From: Molanna angustata
Lineage: Eukaryota > Arthropoda > Insecta > Trichoptera > Molannidae
DNA length: 64,000 nt
Reading direction: 5' to 3'
Assembly: GCA_963576475.1 (NCBI GenBank)
Contig: OY754984.1
Coordinates: 22,159,215 to 22,223,214, forward strand
This document shows, in pieces, positions 56,350 through 64,000 of the stretch (positions within the stretch are counted from its first letter, which is position 1; each line of letters begins with the position of its first letter). The position numbers and the translations under genes are program-made. The notes below the pieces were generated by a model. That model made no database searches, was not told the origin of the DNA, and saw only the letters and a list, made by a program, of their open reading frames with translations.

Positions 56350-56580
56350 ATGTTTTTCTCAATGAATTTTAATATTTCTTTGTTGATTATCGGGGAAGCA
56401 ATTGCAAGAAGGTGTCGAATCTTTAGTGGAAACTGCACTTCGTGAATCTTTCCACAAAAAAGATCGGTATAAACTGTATCGATCTCTAATAGGACATCCA
56501 AAGAATACGTGGTCCAGATCTTCTAGATCTAGGCCACATTCGCAATAAGGAGAATTTACAAGATTTAATTCATACATATG
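56350..56580 (-). pseudogene. LINE ORF2 C-terminal fragment (CECG...CP type)
   Basis: The minus frame HMYELNLVNSPYCECGLDLE then DLDHVFFGCPIRDRYSLYRS matches the L..LN...SP.C.CG...ED..HVFF.CP...R pattern near the end of ORF2 in Jockey/I-type LINEs. The N-terminal residues of the 91-residue open frame come from the adjoining R4 repeat. Confidence 0.83.
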
Positions 56581-56905
56581 GGTTGTGGCCAACGCTATAT
56601 TCCTCACTTCCATGACTCTCCAAAGAGTATTCAAATTTTGTATGGATAATTTTCAGCATTTTTGTGAAATGAGTTTGTTAAATTATTTTTGAAAACTTGA
56701 TAATTCTTCAACGATACTTTTTGAAAGTAATGTGCCTTTTTTGAAAAGCATTTTTTTATTTCCTGAGCTTGTGGTCACTTTGAAATATTTGACAGTCAAA
56801 AAATTGAGAATCACTGATCATATCCTTCAAAATCTAATGGAGTCGAAGAGAGTTTTAGGTATACTAAGAAGCAAAATTTGAAAATAATCGAATGAGTGCT
56901 TTAGT
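56578..56905 (+). repeat. R4 repeat copy f
   Basis: GGGTTGTGGCCAACGCTATA, CAAATTTTGTATGGATAATT, GTGAAATGAGTTTGTTAAAT, GGTCACTTTGAAATATTTGA, CATATCCTTCAAAATCTAAT and AATCGAATGAGTGC. Full-length like copy d. Confidence 0.8.
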
Positions 56906-56909
56906 CGAT

Positions 56910-57539
56910 AAAATCGATTAAGTAGAATAAATACGCCGTCATAATAATGTACACTAATAATAATTATTTAATTACATAATAGTGTACACTCTAGCATATG
57001 CCCATGGGCTAGTAGAGTGAATACATCCATGTGACTCCACTAGTACCTACATAGCACATAGTACACAGAACAATTACAAACATAGGTACACTGTGATGAA
57101 TATTTCAGAATACAATCTCAGAATAATAAACATACTTTAAGTTGATAATCAGCATAAAAAAACACCTTAAAATAGTGAATTCACAACTACCCACTATTTC
57201 CCCTTGGGTTAGTGAGGAGTAAAAAAGTATAGGAGTATATAATATACCTAAGCTTTAGCAAACGAAATAAAACAACTTTAAAAATTTTTATCTAAAAATA
57301 TAGTCATAATTTGAAATATGTCTGGTTGGAAGAAATTGCCTAAAGATAATGAGTTCGCCAGAGTGCAACAAATTATACCAATAAATACCTACTTTAGAAA
57401 CAAAAAAATATATAAATACTTATCAAATCCAAACTGAAATTGAAAAAAAAAGAAAAATATGAATCATGATAAATGTTCGGTATTGTTTCAGTATTTTAAA
57501 TTGACGCACCAAAATAATATATAATGTAAGTTATCATTT
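56910..57539. other. No recognised gene
   Basis: A SINE-B tail word (GGTTGGAAGAAATTGCCTAA) occurs at 57325-57365. Otherwise AT-rich. Confidence 0.4.
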
Positions 57540-57960
57540 TTTTTGTTTGCGTTTTTTGTTTATTTTTTACATATTTGTTACATGATTTTCATTATTTTTT
57601 ACATGTTTTTTGTTTATTTTTTTACATATTTTTACATGTTTTTTGTTTGCATGTATGAGACGATGTATGGATGTAAAGGAAGCTAGGAATGTATGCAAAA
57701 ATAGAGGAGTATGGCGCTCGGTTCTCTCTGCTTACCCCGTAAGGGATATGGCGTGATGGTATGTATGTATGTTTATTTTTTTTTACATATTTTTGAATGT
57801 TTCTTGCATGTTTTTTTTTACATATATTTTTTTTTTTTAAATGTTTTTCATTATTTTTTACATATTCTTACATGTTTTCACCTTTTTTATATTGTTATTC
57901 ATTTTTTATTTTCATTTTGTATATTTGTTTGTTTTTATTTGTTTTTTTTTTAATTGTTGT
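57540..57960. repeat. T-rich degenerate repeat (TTTTTTACATATTTTTACATG), interrupted by SINE-C
   Basis: TTTTTTACATATTT and TTACATGTTTTTTGTTT words recur irregularly. The 72- and 80-residue F/L-rich frames are translations of this tract. Confidence 0.8.
57705..57773 (+). mobile_element. SINE-C-like repeat with TATGTATG tail
   Basis: GTATGGCGCTCGGTTCTCTC, TGCTTACCCCGTAAGGGATA and TGGCGTGATGGTATGTATGT. This type is very common in lepidopteran genomes and is one basis for the organism call. Confidence 0.75.
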
Positions 57961-58029
57961 TTTTAATATATTATGTATACTTGTATGTGTAAAAGGTTAT
58001 CAAACCGTAAATTGAAATAAAATAAAATA

Positions 58030-58260
58030 AATAAATTATTTAGCAGCGCAATGGTATGAACTACCCTCCCCATACCTCTCCCTGCCTTCAAGGTCAGTCG
58101 GTCGATCGCCAGTCGCAAGCACAGTCGCTGTCGTTTGTGTCATACAAATTCGTTCGTCGCAAAACATCTCGTCGTGTCGTTATTACAAATTCTCAGTGCA
58201 ACAGTGAAAGAGGGCGAATCGAATATTTGATGAGTCCTATCGCATAATCATTTCGTTTTC
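58030..58260 (+). other. Higher-GC single-copy segment, possible 5' UTR
   Basis: CAGTCGGTCGATCGCCAGTC, CGCAAGCACAGTCGCTGTCG and an initiator-like TCAGTGCAACAGTG (58193) stand out from flanking low-complexity DNA. No TATA box at the right spacing, clear splice donor or coding frame with a known motif was found. Confidence 0.2.
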
Positions 58261-58486
58261 CTTTTTACCGGCAGTTACACATGCACAAATTGAAGACTCA
58301 ACTCAACGCACAGCCTGTGACAATATTGTTAAAAACAAAATTATCTTCTTCAATTTTCGATTAATTACAGTCCACTTTTGTTTTTTTAGTTTCATAGCCC
58401 AAATTACAATTCGGCAATTTCGGCGCTAACAATAAAATAAAGAAAAGGTCCAAGAAGTGTTTTTAGTAGCATAGATAGATATATGT

Positions 58487-58828
58487 GTGGGACGGGTGTT
58501 ACAGCCTCCGAAAGATCTGTTAAAAATAATATTTATTATAAGCAATATAACATCAGATAAACATAGACCTACCTATCAACTAAATATAACGAAAATTGAA
58601 ACAACATTGTTACAAACTTTTTATGTAATAAATATGTTTCTTAGAGAATCGAATAAGAGAATCTTAGGTAAATATATATGGGAGAAATTTATTGCCATTC
58701 CCATTTACTCTGTCGTAGTTGTAAGCTCTTTTTTTAAACAAAAATCAAAAAATCAGTTATACTATGAAATAACTTCAGTAATAAAGAAAAATCTCAATAC
58801 GAGAAAAAAACTAAATAAATTAGAATAA
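58487..58828 (+). CDS. 113-residue open frame, doubtful
   Basis: An uninterrupted frame, starting with ATG on the plus strand at 58487 (a start is assumed only from the open frame), rich in K, N, I and T. Its central part is FLRESNKRILGKYIWEKF, with a hydrophobic run IPIYSVVVVSSFF near residues 70-82. No domain, signal peptide or repeat relationship was recognised. In sequence this AT-rich a frame of this length can arise by chance or be the remnant of a retroelement frame. Confidence 0.15.
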   Translation: MGRVLQPPKDLLKIIFIISNITSDKHRPTYQLNITKIETTLLQTFYVINMFLRESNKRILGKYIWEKFIAIPIYSVVVVSSFFKQKSKNQLYYEITSVIKKNLNTRKKLNKLE

Positions 58829-58829
58829 C

Positions 58830-59340
58830 CACTTACTTACTTTACTTTACTTTACTAAATGGTGACGTCTGTATGTGTGTATGCTTCGGTAAAGTCTCGA
58901 AACTGAAAGACTTCGTCCCACACGAAGAAGGTCTCTCTCTGTCGCGCCGGACTATTTTGAATGTGTGCAAGTGAAACGAGAGGGAACTTGTTGTGTTCCG
59001 TACCGTACAATAATGCCATATTCCTATTTGGGGTATGCAGAAGCAACTTAACACTAGACTTCTGTCTATTTTCATGCATCACGTTCATGTGTATTCTCAT
59101 GTTATTTTTAAATGTCCTATTTCATCCTCAAGATCGTGTCAATCGTGTCCTCTTTTGTCAGCCTAAAATATTTTTTTTGTCAGACGATCATCATACATTT
59201 TTTTGTGTGTGGCCAAACGATCTAAGGGAATTTATTTTCGTCTTTCGAGATCTTTCAATCATAAATTCTTGTCTAATATCCTCACTTCTTAATCTATCAT
59301 ACATCGTTTTACTAATCATTAGTTTTAGTGACCTTTTTTT
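58830..59340. other. No recognised gene
   Basis: The 133-residue plus frame at 58961-59362 is F/L/S/I-rich and runs into the LINE. Two minus frames cover the same DNA (58842-59100). None is supported. Confidence 0.35.
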
Positions 59341-59775
59341 TAGACGGTTTCAGCCTGAATGAGACTTGGAGCAATGACTGGGAAAACTCCAACCTGGATG
59401 TTAATGGGTACATGAGTACTCCAACGACGGTACCCCCAGGTTTCGACCTACCAAGATGGCTGTGGACCTTTCTAAATAGGATCCGCACTGGACATGGACG
59501 CTGCAACTACCTCATAGCAAAGTGGGGCATTGTTCCATCCGCTCAATGCGATTGCGGCCATCCCTCTTAAACAATGCAAAATATTATATTGGAGGAATGC
59601 AGCGTCCGTGAATATGAGGGCCCAAAGACTGAAATTTGCGAGCTGACGCCTGCATTTGTGGACTGGCTCGGAGCTCTTGACCTGAGTGTGTGATAGTGTT
59701 TTGTTTATGTTTATCTGTGTGTTTGTTGGTTTGATTTTGATCTTTTCACTATGTCATACGATAAATAAATAGACC
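59341..59775 (+). pseudogene. Jockey-like LINE ORF2 C-terminus with one internal stop
   Basis: The plus frame reads FSLNETWSNDWENSNLD, PPGFDLPRWLWTFLNRIRTG, HGRCNYLIAKWGIVPSAQCD and CGHPS, a TAA stop at 59568-59570, then TMQNIILEECSVREYEG and DWLGALDLSV to a TGA at 59691-59693. Apart from the TAA the frame is continuous to its natural end. The UTR ends CATACGATAAATAAATA (about 59757-59772), identical to the tail of the copy at 29801-30185. The young-looking tail and single stop suggest a fairly recent insertion. Confidence 0.9.
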
Positions 59776-59779
59776 TTAT

Positions 59780-60589
59780 TCCAACCGCGTTGATGCTGCG
59801 TCTTCTTCAATGTCTATTAGGCTGGGCCGTCCATGCATGGAAAATTTTATTTTTTAAAATTTGACTTGTAATGCTTGTGGTATAGTACACTCTGCGTGGT
59901 ATGTGTAGTTTCAAAGTGCGATTTCGTTTCCCTTTCGTTCGTGAGCCTCTCTCTCTCTCTACGTAGTTTTATTTTATTATTTAAAATAATCCCGACACCG
60001 AAAATGTTCTCCTTTCGGTACATAGATGGCGCGCGTGTATGTGTGTGTGTGTGTTCTACGGTCCTTAAAAACATTTTAAAATTATGAATGCATCTCGCTA
60101 ATAGATTACCTCGCTGAAATTCGTTTTTGATATTTTTTGGTTTTTTTTTTTTTTTGTATATTATATTCCGGTCGTCTTTCGAGTTTTCCACTGTTGTTGT
60201 TTTTTTTTTGTTAAATCCCCTGCATTAATGGCGCATCCCATTTCGGATATTAAATTCTTGTCGGATTTGATTTGACTCACGCTGTATAAAGTAGATATGC
60301 ATTCGAAAACCGTCATGGCGACACTCGGAGCTAAAATAACAAGAAAGAACGTTTATATGTATTTTAGTTTTATTTTTTTATTTATACTTCAAAATTAAAT
60401 TGCACCAAGTTAGTTAGCGTTTGGCCGCATATATCACAACTACAAAACAGAGTTAAAATTAAAAAAAAATGCCATTCTTAAGGTAAGCTAATGTTGCGCA
60501 TGGTTAAATTTCCTGCTTGTCAAATATGCTTGTCCAGGATCTGCACCAAGTGTAGGTGTTATACCAATATTAAAGATAAATACTAATTC
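59780..60589. other. No recognised gene
   Basis: A CTCTCTCTCTCTC run (59946) and GTGTGTGTGTGTG run (60038). Frames at 59847-60191 are low-complexity. CTTGTCGGATTTGATTTGAC near 60250 is single-copy here but unassigned. Confidence 0.4.
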
Positions 60590-61145
60590 ATTCATTGATT
60601 GAACAATATTAATTCATTCATTGATTCACACCATCACGGAATTTTTCACAATGTGAGGTAACCAGCGACAGGTGTGCGGGCGTAGATTAACACTTACACA
60701 AAAGGAAGCGAGACACACGCGTGCATCCGCACACAACAGTCTCGTCTCACCTAAAAAGGCAACTACTTTCAGAATCGGTGGTGAACCTTTTTTTTATTGA
60801 TTCATACTAACATACCATATCCACCAATGTGGGCTAACCAGCGACAGGTGTGCGGGTATGCATTAACATACACATAAAAGGAAGCGCGACACACGCGTGC
60901 ATCCCCACACATCAGTCTCGTCTCACCTGAAAAGGCAACTACATTCAGAATGGGTGTTGAACCATTTTTTATTCATTTATACCATCACGCCATGTTCCAC
61001 AATGTGGGATTACCAACGACAGGTGTGCTACTATATAAAAGGGAGCATAACACATGCGTGTATTACCACGCACCAGTCTCGTCTAACCTAAAAAGGCAAC
61101 TAAATTCAGAATGGTTGGTGATCCTCATTGTTGAATAATGTGAGA
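60590..61145 (+). repeat. R5 repeat, tandem trimer of ~180-bp units
   Basis: Three successive copies begin near 60605, 60795 and 60965 and share, in order, (A)CCATATCC/CATCACG, AACCAGCGACAGGTGTGCGG, ACACGCGTGCATCC, CAGTCTCGTCTCACCT and TTCAGAATGGGTG. Units are diverged from one another, so the amplification is not recent. The frames at 60897-61138 are repeat by-products. Confidence 0.88.
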
Positions 61146-61292
61146 TTTTACTTTTAAATTTTCTACTGTTAGAGTAAACTTATAAATTAGAAACCATTAC
61201 AAATTTTACTATTAAATAGTTACTTATAGCAAGTATTTAAAAAAAGGGAAAAAACGTATCCTTGTAACAAGTAGGTACATATACATCCTCAT

Positions 61293-61413
61293 CCATTCCC
61301 TAAACTTAGCATTAATGCTTGTGCTATGGATAATCGAAATCGGTAGTGGAAGGATTTGAACTCGCAACCACTGGATTACTAAACCATCGTGCTTACAGCT
61401 CTGCCACCACCCA
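61293..61413 (-). mobile_element. SINE-A copy 4
   Basis: Diverged head (AACCACTGGATTACTAAACC, GCTCTGCCACCACCCATC) with B box GAGTTCAAATCC on the minus strand. Body GCATTAATGCTAAGTTTAGG. Minus orientation like the other three. Confidence 0.82.
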
Positions 61414-61559
61414 TCTGATAAAATAAAATTAAATAATATTTCACTTTATTCCACAATTGATTTTTGACAAAAGTAACGAGTTTCGCTCAAAGAGCATCTA
61501 CAGATTGGTGTATATTTTTTATTTATTTATTTGGGATCGAAAAAGCGTCAACACAATGG

Positions 61560-61742
61560 TATAAACTGGCGTCCTGGGTTCGATTCCCAGCAGAGGAGAA
61601 ATTTATTTAAATTTATTTCTCACGCAAATATTGCTTTTCTGGGCTAGAAACACTAGTAAGTTGGAAGAAATTGACATACGGCAATAAACTCGCCACTTGC
61701 GCAGGGTGCAAATAAGTGTTAATTATTATTATTATTATATAC
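61560..61742 (+). mobile_element. SINE-B, 5'-truncated (A box lost)
   Basis: Starts at GGCGTCCTGGGTTCGATTCC (B box intact). Body and tail as in the full copies, ending (TTA)n at 61718-61738. Confidence 0.88.
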
Positions 61743-61800
61743 AAATCCACAAAAATATGATCAATAAACAATTAAATATTTTACAGTTAAAAAACGTTTA

Positions 61801-61828
61801 TTTAACTGTTAAATATTTAACAGTTAAA
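61801..61828. other. Perfect 28-bp palindrome
   Basis: TTTAACTGTTAAAT is followed at once by ATTTAACAGTTAAA, with no loop. TTACAGTTAAAAAACGTTTA next to it is a related half-site. Confidence 0.9.
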
Positions 61829-61829
61829 A

Positions 61830-62395
61830 AACTTTTAACGTTATTTAATAAATATCCAGGAACTATTTGACAAACATGGTTTTTTTAATATTTTTATAAA
61901 AAAATATGAATATTTAAAAAAAAATATGTACACAAAGTCGGATTTTTTGTAAACGGCAAATTCTTCCAACCAGTCTTATAAATAAATAAATTATGAAATA
62001 AACTTTTATTTTAGAATTACGTGGATGTCTATTGAAAATATTGACATGTAGCAGATGTAGCTATTAACAAAAAAATCTTTATTATTTTGCTTTTATTCTG
62101 TATAAAAAAATATCACACATATAAAGTTGTCAATGATATATGTATGTGGTGCTCGATCCTACCTGGCAACATTTGCAGGGACATTGTGTGTTAAAATATA
62201 TAATGCAGTATTCTGATAAAATAATTTTCAATGTTTGGATCAATTATCTAATTATTCAATGATTTATTTGTGAAATGTGTGAATTAATTTTTATTTATAC
62301 AACAATTGTGGCACCCCTGTTAAATAATATTAACAACCGAACCAAAGTGTCTATCGGTATAGTTGTGACAACCCTGTGTCTACAGATTCAGATAT
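61830..62395. other. AT-rich, no recognised gene
   Basis: A SINE-B tail word (GGCAAATTCTTCCAACC) at about 61955. Nothing else. Confidence 0.4.
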
Positions 62396-62399
62396 ACAC

Positions 62400-62760
62400 A
62401 GTTCAGTGAAAAATACCACAGAAGCACTCATTTATACTCGATGATTTTTTCTCGTTTTGAGTGGTTGTGTGCACGAACGCGGTGTGTCAAAAAATAATTT
62501 GAGCACGTATTTCACATCGACTCTCCCCGCTCGTCTCCTAGGCGCCCGGCCCGTACCACACCGGGTGTTGGATGGTAGGCACCGATGCCGTGTTTCCACG
62601 CGTGATTATTTCAGATAATTTATTGCGTGCATAAATATGTTTCACAGTACACAATTCTCGGAGAAGGTGTGGAAATAAAATGTGAAGTACGATAAAACTT
62701 CGCGGCTATCGTGGCTGAGGAGCGGGCCCGAGGCACTGAGCGCCCGTCTTAAGTTTAAAA
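62400..62760 (+). promoter_or_regulatory. Candidate host 5' untranslated exon with splice donor
   Basis: An insect initiator-type TTCAGTG (TCAGT at 62403-62407) opens a 360-bp segment that is single-copy here. It becomes GC-rich (CGCCCGGCCCGTACCACACC, GGAGCGGGCCCGAGGC) and ends at AAAA|GTATGTTCTC (62761), a good donor match. There is no long open frame, so it would be non-coding leader. No following exon lies in the remaining 1.2 kb. Alternatives are an unrecognised repeat or chance. Confidence 0.3.
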
Positions 62761-62764
62761 GTAT

Positions 62765-63270
62765 GTTCTCAAAAAATAATAGATAAAAAGTGTATTGAGC
62801 TATGATGCTTAACGAAGGTCGATACAGGGCAAGTATGGGTAGGCGAACTTTGTGACAAATTCCTTCTTCCTATCCACATTTTTATCCTTTTCCTTTCTTC
62901 ATTATTTACTTTCTTTCCTTACGCTTAATGTTGTGTTTGTCTTTTATAATAGTTTTATTTTGTAATTTTTTTATCTTCTTTAATGATGATTTTTTTTTCA
63001 ATGCTTTAATTTAACTTTAATGTCATCTTTTTATAACTGTCTTGTTGCGTAATATTTTTATTTTCTTTCTCAATACTTTATCTTATTTTTTTTGTGTAAC
63101 TGCTTTTGTGTTAATTAGGCAATGTACATATGTTTGTTAATTCGAGGAAACATTTTTGGCGTATGTATAAATTAATATCCATATGTTATATAAGATTATA
63201 ATGCTGTATGTTTTCCCAAATAAATAAAATAAAAATAAAATGGACGAAAAAACTTTTGGATAAATTTTTG
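62765..63270. other. T-rich low-complexity, no recognised gene
   Basis: TTTATTTTCTTTC-type words and AATAAATAAAATAAAAATAA at 63220. Nothing supported. Confidence 0.4.
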
Positions 63271-63274
63271 GAGT

Positions 63275-63660
63275 GTAATTATAATAATAATTGTTTTATT
63301 TCCTTAAAAAAAAAACAGAATACATTGGAACAATATTGAAATATTATAAAAAAAATAATATAAATAAGTATATAATATATAAATCACCCATTTTTGTGGT
63401 AGGTATATAGGTTGTGTTCCACTATATCTTTGTCTACCTTACTTCAAATAATTCCTGTTTTAAGGCAGCCATTTTATTTTTTTGTTTATTTTGTAGTTTT
63501 CTTCCGAAACAAATATGTGTTCTGAACGAGGATTATATAAATAAATATTAGATCTAAATTTTGCACTCTTAAAAGAAAAAGAAAATTCTTTTACTCAAGA
63601 AACAGATTGACAATAAATATTTAGTAATTAAGTCAGATAGTAAATAATTTGTGGTATATT
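63275..63660 (-). repeat. LINE 3' UTR copy (same family as 36262-36840)
   Basis: TACATTGGAACAATATTGAA, CATTTTTGTGGTAGGTATAT, TTTTCTTCCGAAACAAATAT and AAGAAACAGATTGAC occur in the same order and spacing as at 36310-36660. No coding part is attached. Confidence 0.85.
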
Positions 63661-63739
63661 TTTAAATATTTTATAGTTATCGTACATACTGATAACGAAA
63701 CAAAAGTATTCAAATCGAAGCCAATCATTTTTTTATGCA

Positions 63740-63778
63740 TTTAACTCATTGTAGTATTAAATGACACAATGAGTTAAA
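63740..63778. other. 13-bp-stem hairpin
   Basis: TTTAACTCATTGT (63740-63752) pairs perfectly with ACAATGAGTTAAA (63766-63778) across a 13-nt loop. A short ACACACACACAC run follows. Confidence 0.85.
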
Positions 63779-64000
63779 AACACACACACACATACACTTA
63801 CACCACACTTTTGTCTTTGACTTTGTACTGAATTGTCTTTATTATGTATATTAATCTGTGGAACAATGTAATTGGCTTATTTTCCTGATTATTATTTTTT
63901 TTATTAATGTAAAATATGTAACAGCTGTTTTGTTTCCCAAAATAAAATAAATAAATACATTCACTATAAAAAAAAATAATGCTTTTTATGTTGCCTTCGT

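Noticed and set aside
58961..59362. 133-residue plus-strand frame
   Set aside because: F/L/S/I-rich, overlapped by two minus frames, and it reads into a LINE end. No family motif.

Overview
This window looks like gene-poor, repeat-dominated nuclear DNA from an insect, most likely a moth or butterfly (Lepidoptera). The evidence is composition and repeat content, not a recognised host gene. The sequence is AT-rich. GTAGGTACCTAC/TAGGTAC words are frequent, as in lepidopteran genomes. Short repeats ending in GGCGTGATGGTATGTATGTATG-type tails (32.25 and 57.71 kb) resemble a very common lepidopteran element. There are tRNA-headed SINEs, many 5'-truncated non-LTR retrotransposons and several MITEs. 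I found no intact host protein-coding gene. Nearly every open frame is a simple-sequence artefact, a repeat frame or a decayed retrotransposon C-terminus.

Layout. 1-4.02 kb: a 313-bp satellite array that enters from outside the window and has an internal higher-order duplication. 4-10 kb: interspersed repeat copies, a ~490-bp (AT)n tract, a palindromic element and the first copies of two abundant families. 'Family M' is a ~500-bp non-autonomous element of unresolved class. 'SINE-A' has a tRNA-Thr-like head. 10-14.8 kb: degenerate 16-bp arrays, a 130-bp MITE with a target-site duplication, a 586-bp TIR element and a CR1-like LINE end. 16.05-16.63 kb: a GC-rich segment bounded by a 14-bp direct repeat. 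19.6-20.3 kb: a ~650-bp foldback. 20.6-26.2 kb: a cluster of LINE ends, including an inverted ~500-bp pair that shares a chimeric junction. 26.5 kb: a near-perfect 29-bp-arm hairpin. 27.05-28.44 kb: ten copies of a 139-bp minisatellite carrying CACGTG, followed by a weak promoter/first-exon candidate. 28.9-31.2 kb: more LINE ends, one nested in another with an 11-bp TSD. 32.1-32.5 kb: a hAT-like MITE with an 8-bp TSD.

33-37.4 kb: SINE-B copies, an 11-bp purine minisatellite and a LINE 3' part. 38.47-39.79 and 53.51-54.83 kb: a 1,320-bp inverted duplication, effectively identical over its first ~1.16 kb, with arms 13.7 kb apart. 41.9-42.7 kb: a LINE remnant that keeps reverse-transcriptase motifs. 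43.6-44.6 kb: (ATAA)n arrays carried in a 350-bp tandem duplication. 45.4-47.6 kb: nested LINEs and a head-to-head pair of 'R4' repeats. 48-52.7 kb: degenerate minisatellites, a ~440-bp (CA)n tract and a 53-bp minisatellite that abuts a family-M copy. 55-64 kb: further LINE/SINE copies, a trimer of repeat 'R5', and at 62.40-62.76 kb a GC-richer single-copy segment that is the best candidate for a host 5' untranslated exon.

The parts do not form a metabolic or defence pathway. The biology here is transposon and satellite dynamics: nested insertion, inverted duplication, higher-order satellite amplification and hairpin-forming repeats that could feed small-RNA pathways. Family names M, R1, R4, R5, R8 and SINE-A/B/C are local labels. 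All similarity statements come from reading the sequence by eye.
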